Of a stretch of DNA of 35,649 bases, positions 7,646-14,814 are shown in pieces. A program made the translations under genes and the position numbers. The DNA is from an uncultured Actinomyces sp. (GTDB lineage: Bacteria; Actinomycetota; Actinomycetes; Actinomycetales; Actinomycetaceae): contig CABKMZ010000015.1 of the NCBI GenBank assembly GCA_902373545.1, positions 1 through 35,649 of the forward strand, written 5' to 3'. Position 1 is the stretch's first letter, and each line of letters opens with the position of its first letter. Below the pieces are notes generated by a model, which saw only the letters and a list, made by a program, of their open reading frames with translations, was not told the origin of the DNA and did not search any database.

Positions 7646-8416
7646 ATGACACGCTCTGCTGGCCCGTCCCTGTTCGCGGGTATCGCTTCCTTCCTCGCCT
7701 CTGCGACACGGGGTCGTTTCCGCCTCATCATCGGCTACGAGGATCCGCGCTACGACGAGCTGGCCCGCGACGGCGCCGCGATCATCGAGGCGGCCAACGG
7801 CCACGCCCTCCTCATGCCACGCGCTCTGCCCGCGCCGCTGACAGCCTTCGCGGTACGCATGGTGATGGCCGACGGCGCCGTCTATGTGCGCGCCAGCGGC
7901 GAGGCACTCATCTACCTCGGCGGGCGCGCGGTGGAGCGCACACGCGAGGGCGCCCCCGCTTCCGAGACCGAGCTGGCCCTCATCGACCAGGCCGTGGCCG
8001 GGCTGGGCGAGGACCCCGCCCTCCCGCGCGCCGAAGGCGGCTGGGAGTTCGTGGGCGAGGGTATGATCGGCGCCTACGTGGACCGAGCCGTCTCGCGCCT
8101 GTCTGACCTGGGTTCTCGCTCGTCGGTGCCCGTGCGCGTGGACGAGGCCTCGGGCCTCCTGGCCACCCTGCTGGAGCGCCTGGGCATCCCCATCGACGAG
8201 GCCGGGGCGGGCCTGGCCCTGAGCGTGTCCACCGACGGTCGCACTCTGGCCTCCTCCCTGCCCGAGGACTCGGTGCGTCAGTGCCTGGCGCACGCCCTGA
8301 CGACGAATCCCGCGGCGCCCTCCGGCCCCGGCCAGTACTGCGTCGACCCGGCCTTCGTGCTGGACGCCGACGCGATCACCGCGGGCGCGGCCCTTGCTCT
8401 CATGACCGCGCGCTAA
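7646..8416 (+). CDS. Hypothetical protein, unrecognised
   Basis: 256-residue soluble protein with no family I can name. It starts MTRSAGPSLFAGIASFLASA, a short amphipathic stretch that is weak as a signal peptide. Mixed alpha/beta sequence follows, with an acidic overall composition. Repeated short motifs such as YDELARDGAAIIEAANGHALL and GGWEFVGEGMIGAYVDRAVSRL suggest two similar-sized domains. No catalytic motif stands out. The gene diverges from dapE and ends 186 bp before the methyltransferase. Residues encoded at 8195-8207 carry an exact GACGAGGCCGGGG, read Asp-Glu-Ala-Gly, and a further core lies at 8141. Strong third-position GC supports it as a real gene. Confidence 0.7.
   Translation: MTRSAGPSLFAGIASFLASATRGRFRLIIGYEDPRYDELARDGAAIIEAANGHALLMPRALPAPLTAFAVRMVMADGAVYVRASGEALIYLGGRAVERTREGAPASETELALIDQAVAGLGEDPALPRAEGGWEFVGEGMIGAYVDRAVSRLSDLGSRSSVPVRVDEASGLLATLLERLGIPIDEAGAGLALSVSTDGRTLASSLPEDSVRQCLAHALTTNPAAPSGPGQYCVDPAFVLDADAITAGAALALMTAR
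8195..8207 (+). repeat. Exact GACGAGGCCGGGG, in the 7646 gene
   Basis: Sense orientation, codons Asp-Glu-Ala-Gly, within the peptide PIDEAGAGLAL. Confidence 0.7.
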
Positions 8417-8428
8417 CCGCCCGCGGCG

Positions 8429-8441
8429 CCCCGGCCTCGTC
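8429..8441 (-). repeat. Exact GACGAGGCCGGGG (reverse), intergenic
   Basis: Lies 13 nt after the stop of the 7646 gene and 124 nt before the methyltransferase -10 box. It reads CCCCGGCCTCGTC in the direction of the downstream gene. Confidence 0.7.
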
Positions 8442-8564
8442 CCCGAAGACCCACGCGGGACGCAGATGAGCACGGCTGTCCCTAGCCTGCACGTATGAGT
8501 GAGAACACCCCGCTGCCACCCGCCGTGCGGCGCTTCGATCGGCGCACCCCATCCGCCCCTCCCC

Positions 8565-8570
8565 TACAAT
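8565..8570 (+). promoter_or_regulatory. -10 box for the R-M operon
   Basis: TACAAT lies 32 nt before the ATG at 8603, so the message should have a short leader. This argues against an upstream in-frame ATG at 8495 as the methyltransferase start. No clear -35 hexamer. Confidence 0.45.
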
Positions 8571-8602
8571 CGTCCGGTAGACACAGCGGCGGAAGGTGGG
8601 AC

Positions 8603-9571
8603 ATGGCCCTGACATCGATTGAGATCTGTGCAGGTGCGGGCGGACAGGCGCTCGGACTGGAGCAGGCCGGATTCGATCACGTGGCCGTCGTCGAAATCGA
8701 TCACCACGCCTGCAACACGCTGCGCGAAAACCGGCCGAGCTGGAACGTCATCGAGGGCGACGTCGTCCCCTGGATCAAGGAGCACGCGCACGAGTACGCC
8801 GGGGTCGACCTGGTCGCCGGAGGCGTGCCCTGCCCGCCCTTCTCCTACGCGGGCAAGCAGCTGGGCCCCGACGACGAACGCGACCTCTTTCCCGCCATGA
8901 TCGAGCTCGTGCGCGTCGTGCGCCCGCGAGCCATCATGATTGAGAACGTGCGCGGCCTGCTGGATCCCAAGTTTGCGCAGTATCGCGCAGACGTCGAGGA
9001 GCACCTGCGCGAGATCGGCTACGGCCTGCAGTGGAAGCTCCTGCAGGCCTCCGACTTCGGCGTCCCCCAGCTGCGCCCGCGCGTCATCGCCGTGGGTCTG
9101 CGCGACGACATCGAGGCCTCCTTTGAGTACCCCGAGCCGTCCCCGCAGGATGCGCCCACGGTCGGCCAGACCCTCGTCGACCTGATGGCGGCGCGCGGCT
9201 GGAAGGGCGCGCAGGAATGGGCCAAGCGCGCCAACCGCATCGCGCCGACCCTCGTGGGCGGCTCCAAGAAGCACGGTGGCCCCGACCTGGGGCCCACGCG
9301 CGCCCGACGCGCATGGGCTGAGCTGGGCGTCAACGGTTCGACCATCGCACCCGAGGCCCCAGACCCCGATTTCCAGGGCGACCCGCGCTTGACCGTTCGC
9401 ATGGCCGCCCGCATCCAGGGTTTCCCTGACGACTGGACGATCACGGGGGCAAAAACCAACGCGTATCGCCAGGTCGGCAACGCATTCCCGCCGCCCGTCG
9501 CGCGCGCAGTCGGCGAGCGGATCGCCTCCGTGTTGAACGCCTCGTCGACCTCAGGCGAGGCCGTCGCATGA
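8603..9571 (+). CDS. DNA (cytosine-5)-methyltransferase of a type II R-M system, predicted GCCGGC-specific
   Basis: 322-residue C5-cytosine methyltransferase. Motif I, ICAGAGGQALGLEQAGF, is at 8-24. The catalytic Cys is C77 in GGVPCPPFSYAGKQ (motif IV). ENVRGLL (motif VI) is at 114-120, FGVPQLRPRVIAVG is motif VIII, and YRQVGNAFPPPVA is motif X. The variable stretch between VIII and IX (target recognition) is about 100 residues. It should methylate host sites so that the partner nuclease spares them. The start at 8603 follows GGAAGGTGG. The stop overlaps the endonuclease ATG by 4 nt (ATGA), the usual coupling in such pairs. GCCGGC specificity is inferred from the neighbour, not read from this protein. 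Base composition is like the host's, so recent import is not evident. Confidence 0.92.
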   Translation: MALTSIEICAGAGGQALGLEQAGFDHVAVVEIDHHACNTLRENRPSWNVIEGDVVPWIKEHAHEYAGVDLVAGGVPCPPFSYAGKQLGPDDERDLFPAMIELVRVVRPRAIMIENVRGLLDPKFAQYRADVEEHLREIGYGLQWKLLQASDFGVPQLRPRVIAVGLRDDIEASFEYPEPSPQDAPTVGQTLVDLMAARGWKGAQEWAKRANRIAPTLVGGSKKHGGPDLGPTRARRAWAELGVNGSTIAPEAPDPDFQGDPRLTVRMAARIQGFPDDWTITGAKTNAYRQVGNAFPPPVARAVGERIASVLNASSTSGEAVA

Positions 9572-10428
9572 GCGTCAACCTGGCCGAGCAGCGTGCTCTC
9601 TTCCACCGCCACCTGACGGAGTCGGGCACCCTGTCGATCAACGCCGACGGCGTGGCGAGCAATGCGGACAAGAACCAGCGCCTCTCGTGCCAGCTGGCGC
9701 TGGCGGTCGCCCAGCGCCTGGGCGCCCCCAGCGGCGTGCGTAAGCTCGACGGGCAGCGCGCGGGAAAGAACTTCGAGGAGGCCGTCTCCGCTTTCCTGCG
9801 CGACTCCTTCCCCCACATGTCGGCGCTGCGTCCGGGCCGCTGGGAGGTCCTCAACGTCGGCAGCTCCCGACAGGGCCAGTTCCTGGCGCACTACGAGCCC
9901 TACCGCCACCTGGATGAGCTGGCCGAGGCCATCGCGCGCAACCCCACGCTGGCGACCGTACTGGGCAACTCCTACGACATTTCGCCCGACGTTCTCCTCG
10001 TTCGCTCGCCGATCACGAACCGGGAACTTGAAGAGGCGGGAATCGCGGTCGGCAGCGCCGCCCAGTATTCCCCGTTGCTGGCACGTAACCAATCCTCCCC
10101 GATCGTGCACGCCGTCGTCTCGTGCAAGTGGACCCTGCGCTCGGACCGCGCCCAGAACGCTCGCTCCGAAGCGCTGAACCTGATCCGCAATCGCAAGGGC
10201 CGCACGCCCCACATCGTGGTCGTCACCGGCGAGCCAGCACCCTCGCGTCTGGCGTCGCTGGCCCTGGGAACGGGCGACATCGACACGATGTATCACGTCG
10301 CCCTGCCCGAGCTGGTGGAGGCCACCCACGCCTCGGACAACGCCGAGGCCACGAAGACGCTGGACAACCTGATCGACGGGCAGCGGCTGCGCGACATCGC
10401 CGACCTGCCCCTTGACCTGGCGATCTAG
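9568..10428 (+). CDS. Type II restriction endonuclease, NgoMIV family (predicted G^CCGGC)
   Basis: 286-residue nuclease. The metal-binding/catalytic pattern of the NgoMIV/Cfr10I branch is present: E70 (KNFEEAV), the acidic residue in SPDVLLV (D141) and K187 in SCKWTLRSDRAQNARSE, with E201 at the end of that stretch. R191, D193 and R194 fall where NgoMIV, from memory, makes its base contacts to GCCGGC, and the length equals NgoMIV as I recall it. It should act as a tetramer cutting two sites. It is translationally coupled to the methyltransferase. GCCGGC is frequent in this window (for example 525, 1457, 2096, 2711, 2912), so the chromosome depends on methylation. Specificity is inference; the family call is strong. 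Confidence 0.9.
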   Translation: MSVNLAEQRALFHRHLTESGTLSINADGVASNADKNQRLSCQLALAVAQRLGAPSGVRKLDGQRAGKNFEEAVSAFLRDSFPHMSALRPGRWEVLNVGSSRQGQFLAHYEPYRHLDELAEAIARNPTLATVLGNSYDISPDVLLVRSPITNRELEEAGIAVGSAAQYSPLLARNQSSPIVHAVVSCKWTLRSDRAQNARSEALNLIRNRKGRTPHIVVVTGEPAPSRLASLALGTGDIDTMYHVALPELVEATHASDNAEATKTLDNLIDGQRLRDIADLPLDLAI

Positions 10429-10459
10429 GCCAGCCCCGGCGCGAACACGCGCACACAGT

Positions 10460-10489
10460 CGTGCCCCGAGCCTGACGGCCCGGGGCACG
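10460..10489. terminator. Bidirectional terminator between endonuclease and BMP lipoprotein genes
   Basis: CGTGCCCCG at 10460-10468 pairs with CGGGGCACG at 10481-10489. GCC/GGC inside the loop can extend the stem. It lies between convergent genes. Confidence 0.75.
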
Positions 10490-10508
10490 AACGTCTCGCG
10501 GAATCAGC

Positions 10509-11693
10509 TCACACGTCGAAAGGCGTGGAGATGACCATGCCGCCCGTCTCGATCTGGCCAGCCATGTCGGACAGGCCCAGCTTGAGGTCGGAGGAGAGCA
10601 TCGGCGTGTAGGCGCCGAAGCCGGTCAGGATGACGCCACCGGAAGCCAGGGACACCGGGACGGTCGATGCGGGCTTGCCCTCAATGGCCTCGGACACAAG
10701 GGTGTCCATGGCGGTGGAGTAGTCCAGGACGATGCCGGTCAGGACGGGCGCGCCGATGGTGGAGCGCACGGCGTCGGTGATCTGGATATAGCTGAACGCG
10801 TCCGAGAAGGACTGGGTGTCAACCTGCTCGACCACAGGTGAAGCGGACTGCGCGCCGGACTGGCCCGACATCACTTCCTCGGTGGAGGCGGCCTCGTCGC
10901 GGGTCAGGCCCTTGAGGTCGTCCTTCGTCAGGCCCGTCCACACCAGGCGCACCATCGGGTTCGCCGCCGCCGTGACGGCGCGGGCGGCGCCCACGTTGTT
11001 GTCACCGGCGATAGGCAGGATGATGTCGGCGCCCTGGGCGATGAAATCGGCGGTGGTGGCCTCGACCTGCTCGGCGCTGTCGACGTAGGTGCCTTCCTTC
11101 GTCCCGTTGTTCCAGCCCAGGATGGTGATCGAGGTTCCCTTGGCCAGGTTGTAGGCGTCGACGCCTTCCGCGAAAGCATCCATCTGGGAGCTGGTGACGT
11201 TGTCGCGCGACCCGCCGATGACAGCCAGCGTGCCCGTCGTGGTCATGCCAGCCGAGGCGTATCCGGCCAGGTAGGCGGCCTCCGAGGCCTTGACGTTGAC
11301 GACGGAGCCGTTCTTGAGGGAGGCGGGGTTGCCCTTCGCATCCGTGAACGAGGCACCGACGAGCGCGAAACGGACCTTCGGGTTAGCGCGCGCGGCGTCG
11401 GACATGGAGACGGCCACGGTCGAGTCGGTGCCGACGATCAGGGTGCAGCCAGCTGCCACAAGCGAGGCCGGGGCGCCGTCGCCGGACGCCGCTTCGTAGG
11501 CGATCGACAACTTATTGGCGGCGCCAGCGAGGGCGGTCGCCGCGGGGTCGGTGGCAGCGTCGGCGTGCGATGTGGCGGCGCAGATCTTTGCGGAGGTGGC
11601 CGGTGTGGCGCTGGGTGCCTGAGAGCAGGCGCTCATGACCAGGGCGGCAGCCGTGGCCGTAGTAGTGAGGGCGGCGAGGGTCCGCTTATTCAC
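10509..11693 (-). CDS. BMP-family substrate-binding lipoprotein (PnrA/Med-like)
   Basis: 394-residue exported lipoprotein. A signal peptide with lipobox LVMSAC places the lipidated Cys at 23. The body has the periplasmic-binding-protein-I/BMP pattern: KVRFALVGASF, SEAAYLAGYASAGMTTTGTLAVIGG and GADIILPIAGDNNVGAARAV. Characterised BMP proteins bind purine nucleosides for ABC uptake. No permease or ATPase gene adjoins it, so it is an orphan locus. A Ser/Gln/Glu-rich insertion (about residues 280-315, including SGQSGAQSAS) interrupts the second half and may be a surface loop. GTG 11693 is chosen because it directly precedes the basic n-region and has GAAAGG about 8 nt upstream. The ligand is unknown. 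Confidence 0.82.
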   Translation of the reverse strand: MNKRTLAALTTTATAAALVMSACSQAPSATPATSAKICAATSHADAATDPAATALAGAANKLSIAYEAASGDGAPASLVAAGCTLIVGTDSTVAVSMSDAARANPKVRFALVGASFTDAKGNPASLKNGSVVNVKASEAAYLAGYASAGMTTTGTLAVIGGSRDNVTSSQMDAFAEGVDAYNLAKGTSITILGWNNGTKEGTYVDSAEQVEATTADFIAQGADIILPIAGDNNVGAARAVTAAANPMVRLVWTGLTKDDLKGLTRDEAASTEEVMSGQSGAQSASPVVEQVDTQSFSDAFSYIQITDAVRSTIGAPVLTGIVLDYSTAMDTLVSEAIEGKPASTVPVSLASGGVILTGFGAYTPMLSSDLKLGLSDMAGQIETGGMVISTPFDV

Positions 11694-11798
11694 GTCTGAT
11701 GCCTTTCGTCGGGGCGTCTTTCTGCCCATCACGGTACCAGCCACAGTGCGCCGACCGCCGCCCGGGGCGGTGCACCTCACCCGGACACGACAAGCCGC

Positions 11799-11844
11799 AG
11801 GCGGCGCAAGGCGTGGGCGCGCCACGCGTCATCTCGCGCCGCCT
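11799..11844 (-). terminator. Terminator after mannose-1-phosphate guanylyltransferase gene
   Basis: Nested inverted repeats: AGGCGGCGC (11799-11807) with GCGCCGCCT (11836-11844), and inside them GCGTGG (11811-11816) with CCACGC (11822-11827). It lies 12 nt past the stop of the - strand gene. Confidence 0.6.
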
Positions 11845-11855
11845 GTGCGCTGGCC

Positions 11856-12974
11856 TCAAAGCAGGTCGGAGCGACCGCTGTGCGCGAGCGTGTCGACGAC
11901 GGCCTTAACGGACTGCGCGCGATCGAGTCGGGTGACGAGGATAGCGTCGGGGGTCAGGGCTACCGCGACGTCGGGCACGCCGACGAGGGCGACGAGCGGG
12001 CCCTCCTCACCGGTGGTCCCGTAGACCGCGGCGCCCTCGGAATCGACGCGGATTGCCTCGCCGAGGCCACCCGCGGCGGCCGCGATGCCGGTCAGGGCCT
12101 CGAAGTCCCCCAGGTCCGTCCAGCCGAGCTGCGCGTCGGCGGGTACGACGGCCACTCCCCCGTCGGCGGCGACGGGCTCGGCGATCGCGTGGTCGATGGC
12201 GATCTTCGTCAGGTGCGGCCAGTTCTCCTCGAGGGTCGCCTCGAACGCGGGGGTGCCCCACGTGCGCGCGATCGTCTCCAGGCGGGCGTGCAGGTCGGGC
12301 ATGAGCCGGGCCAGGTGGGAGGCCAGGACACCCGCGGACATGATGAACATACCGGCGTTCCACAGGTAGCCCGCCGACACATAGCGCGCGGCCGTCTCGG
12401 CGTCGGGCTTTTCCACGAACTCAGCGACCCGGCGGGCCCTCGCCTGAGCGCTGGGGGCCCCGGCCTCGTCCCCGTCGCTCAACTGCGGGCCGGGGGCGAT
12501 ATACCCGTAGGCGGTCGAGGCCTCGGTGGGCGTCAGGCCGATCGTGACGACGTAGCCCTGGCGCGCGGCGTCAATCGCGGTCTCGACGGCGCTGCGCAGC
12601 AGCTCGGGGCGGGCGATCAGGTGATCTGCGGCGAACGAGCCGACGATGGCGTCCTCCCCGAAGCGCTCGCGCACAACGTAGGCGGCCAGGCCAATCGCGG
12701 CCATGGAGTCGCGGCCCGACGGCTCGATGAGGAGGGTGCGGTCCTGCGAAGAGGCGAACTCGGGCAGCTGGGCGAGCACGCCGTCGCGGTGCGCCGCTCC
12801 GGTCACGATGGTCACCGACGAGGCCGACTCAGCCAGACGGTCCACCGTGCCTTGCAGGAGGGTGCGGCCCGTACCGGCCAGGTCGAGGAGAAACTTGGGG
12901 CGGCGGCGCCGCGACAGCGGCCACAGGCGGGTGCCGGCGCCGCCGGCGGGGATGATCACGTGGAGGTCACTCAT
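11856..12974 (-). CDS. manC: Mannose-1-phosphate guanylyltransferase
   Basis: 372-residue nucleotidyltransferase forming GDP-mannose from GTP and mannose-1-phosphate, for surface glycans and protein mannosylation. The N-terminus carries PAGGAGTRLWPLSRRRRPKF (9-28), the GT-A nucleotide-binding signature. AADHLI, the region around VEKP and the sugar-binding stretch GYLWNAGMFIM follow. There is no C-terminal isomerase domain, so it is monofunctional. Residues encoded at 12458-12470 hold an exact GACGAGGCCGGGG (Gly-Asp-Glu-Ala-Gly) in a loop just before RVAEFVEKP where relatives vary. Another core encodes Asp-Glu-Ala at 12817. It could equally be called manB, the mycobacterial name. Its stop is followed by a nested hairpin. 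Confidence 0.9.
   Translation of the reverse strand: MSDLHVIIPAGGAGTRLWPLSRRRRPKFLLDLAGTGRTLLQGTVDRLAESASSVTIVTGAAHRDGVLAQLPEFASSQDRTLLIEPSGRDSMAAIGLAAYVVRERFGEDAIVGSFAADHLIARPELLRSAVETAIDAARQGYVVTIGLTPTEASTAYGYIAPGPQLSDGDEAGAPSAQARARRVAEFVEKPDAETAARYVSAGYLWNAGMFIMSAGVLASHLARLMPDLHARLETIARTWGTPAFEATLEENWPHLTKIAIDHAIAEPVAADGGVAVVPADAQLGWTDLGDFEALTGIAAAAGGLGEAIRVDSEGAAVYGTTGEEGPLVALVGVPDVAVALTPDAILVTRLDRAQSVKAVVDTLAHSGRSDLL
12458..12470 (-). repeat. Exact GACGAGGCCGGGG, in manC
   Basis: Sense with the gene, read Asp-Glu-Ala-Gly in the peptide LSDGDEAGAPSAQ, a low-complexity loop. Confidence 0.7.
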
Positions 12975-12996
12975 GCCCCCAGTATCGCAGATACGA

Positions 12997-13028
12997 CGAG
13001 GGGGCGAGGCACTGGCCTCGCCCCCTCG
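12997..13028 (-). terminator. rplY terminator
   Basis: CGAGGGGGCGAGGC (12997-13010) and GCCTCGCCCCCTCG (13015-13028) form a perfect 14-bp stem with a 4-nt loop, 25 nt after the rplY stop and upstream of manC. Confidence 0.88.
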
Positions 13029-13052
13029 TGGAAAGCGTGTGCTACGCGAGTG

Positions 13053-13652
13053 TCACTCGGCGTCGCCCTCGGCGGGAGCCTCTTCAGCGGGGGCTTCCTC
13101 GGCCTCTTCAGCGGCGGCTTCCTGGACGGACAGGATGACCGTCTCGGCGTCGAGCTCGACCTCAACGCCAGCGGGCAGCTTCAGGTCGGAGACGTGCACA
13201 GCAGAGCCGGCCTCGACGCCTTCGATGGAGACCTCGACGTGCTCGGGGATGGAGGTGGCGGGGGCCTTCACCAGGATGGTGAACTCCTCCAGGGAGTGGA
13301 CAGTGCCGGGCACGGGCTCGCCGACGACGACGACGGGGACCTCGACGTCGACCTTCTCGCCGGCCTTGACGGCCTGGAAGTCGGCGTGCAGGATGTCGCG
13401 GCGCACGGGGTGAACCTGAACGTCCTTGACGAGGGCGAGCTGGGACTTGCCGTCGATCTTGAGCTCAACGAGCGCGTTCTTGTTGCCGCGGACAATGAGG
13501 AAGAGGTCGTGGCCGGGAACGTCCAGGTGACGGGGCTCTTCGCCGTGGCCGTACAGGACCGTGGGGACCTTGCCTGCGCGGCGGGCGCGGCGGGCAGCAC
13601 CCTTACCGAACTCGGAACGCTCTTCGGCAAGCAGGACGGGGTTGTCGCTCAT
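13053..13652 (-). CDS. rplY: 50S ribosomal protein L25 / general stress protein Ctc
   Basis: 199-residue L25/CTC-type protein that binds 5S rRNA. Residues 1-95 are the L25 beta-barrel (ERSEFGKGAARRARRAGKVP, YGHGEEPRHL, DVQVHPVRRDILHADFQAV). Residues ~96-180 form the bacterial TL5/CTC C-terminal domain (VEVPVVVVGEPVPGTV, LPAGVEVELDAETVILSV). The last ~20 residues are a Glu/Ala repeat, an acidic tail common in actinobacterial L25. It lies after prs in the order glmU-prs-rplY known from mycobacteria, and has its own strong terminator. Confidence 0.95.
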   Translation of the reverse strand: MSDNPVLLAEERSEFGKGAARRARRAGKVPTVLYGHGEEPRHLDVPGHDLFLIVRGNKNALVELKIDGKSQLALVKDVQVHPVRRDILHADFQAVKAGEKVDVEVPVVVVGEPVPGTVHSLEEFTILVKAPATSIPEHVEVSIEGVEAGSAVHVSDLKLPAGVEVELDAETVILSVQEAAAEEAEEAPAEEAPAEGDAE

Positions 13653-13751
13653 GTGTTTTCCTTCGCATCTCAGGTCCGGCGTCGGTGTCGGCAGAGTGAA
13701 GGAAGCGCGGCGCGCATCAATTCAGGCCCTGTCGATAACGGCGGATACGGA

Positions 13752-13801
13752 TCCGCCCTCGCCGGAGCAACCCCAACAGGGTACCTCACGGCGAGGGCGG
13801 A
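13752..13801 (-). terminator. prs terminator
   Basis: TCCGCCCTCGCCG (13752-13764) is the exact complement of CGGCGAGGGCGGA (13789-13801). The 24-nt loop is long. It lies 17 nt beyond the prs stop. Confidence 0.7.
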
Positions 13802-13818
13802 TGTGAAGCGGGAAATGG

Positions 13819-14790
13819 TCAGTTAAACAGGGATGTGACCGAACCGTCTTCGAAGACCTCGTGGATCGCACGGGCCAGGAGCGGCGCGATCGACAGGACG
13901 GTGAGCTGCTCGAAGCGCTTCTCAGCGGGGATCGGCAGGGTGTCGGTGACGACGACCTCGGCAGCGCCGGACTCGGACAGGCGCTTGGTGGCGGGGTCTG
14001 AGAGGATGCCGTGGGTGGCCACGACGATGACCTTCTTGGCGCCGGCATCGTTGAGGACCTTGATGGCCTCGGTGATCGTGCCGGCGGTGTCGATCATGTC
14101 GTCAACCAGGACACATTCCTTGCCAGCGACCTCGCCGACGACGCGGTTCGCGACGGCGACGTTCGGGCGGGTCGTGTCGCGGGTCTTGTGGACGAAGGCC
14201 AGGGGCGCGCCGCCCAGCTTCTTCGACCACTTCTCGGCCACGCGGATACGGCCAGCGTCCGGGGACACGACGGCCGTGTTGGACAGGTCAACACGGCCGC
14301 GCACGTAGTCCACGAGGACCGGCATGGCAAACAGGTGGTCAACCGGACCGTCGAAGAAGCCCTGCTCCTGCGAGGCGTGCAGGTCCACGCTCATGATGCG
14401 GTCGGCACCGGCACTGCGGTACAGGTCAGCCATCAGGCGCGCCGAGATGGGCTCACGGCCCTGGTGCTTCTTGTCCTGGCGCGAGTAGGGGTAGAAGGGA
14501 GCGACCACGGTGATGCGCTTGGCGGAGGCACGCTTGGCAGCATCAATCATGATGAGCTGCTCCATGATCCACTTGTTGATGTCGCCCGCGATGGACTGCA
14601 GGACGAACACGTCGGCGCCGCGAACGGACTCGTTGAAGCGCACGTAAATCTCGCCGGAGGCGAAGTCGTAGGCCGTCACCGGCGAAACCCCACATCCGAT
14701 TTCCTCGCCCACGGCGTGAGCCAGGTCCATGTGAGCTCGTCCAGAAACGAGGACGAGGTTCTTCTCTCCGGTGGTCACCAGTCCGCTCAT
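13819..14790 (-). CDS. prs: Ribose-phosphate pyrophosphokinase
   Basis: 323-residue cytoplasmic enzyme making PRPP from ribose-5-phosphate and ATP, for nucleotide, histidine and tryptophan synthesis. Motifs: FNESVRGADVFVLQS, YSRQDKKHQGREPISARL, the flexible-loop region VVSPDAGRIRVAEKWSKKLG, and the PRPP-binding loop VLVDDMIDTAGT. Normally this loop reads DTGGT; the Gly-to-Ala change is common in actinobacteria. ATG 14790 is preceded by AAGGAGAG. It starts 24 nt after glmU ends, so the two are almost certainly one transcript. Confidence 0.96.
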   Translation of the reverse strand: MSGLVTTGEKNLVLVSGRAHMDLAHAVGEEIGCGVSPVTAYDFASGEIYVRFNESVRGADVFVLQSIAGDINKWIMEQLIMIDAAKRASAKRITVVAPFYPYSRQDKKHQGREPISARLMADLYRSAGADRIMSVDLHASQEQGFFDGPVDHLFAMPVLVDYVRGRVDLSNTAVVSPDAGRIRVAEKWSKKLGGAPLAFVHKTRDTTRPNVAVANRVVGEVAGKECVLVDDMIDTAGTITEAIKVLNDAGAKKVIVVATHGILSDPATKRLSESGAAEVVVTDTLPIPAEKRFEQLTVLSIAPLLARAIHEVFEDGSVTSLFN

Positions 14791-14814
14791 GCGGTTGTCT
14801 CTCCTTGTGTTGGA

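Noticed and set aside
12997..13028. rplY terminator as another dispersed-word copy
   Set aside because: Its arms read GGCGAGGC, not GACGAGGCC; similar composition but not a match.
14791..14814. Frameshift explaining the short GlmU
   Set aside because: Only 24 nt separate the glmU stop from the prs start, too little for a displaced C-terminal domain; a deletion or natural short form fits better.
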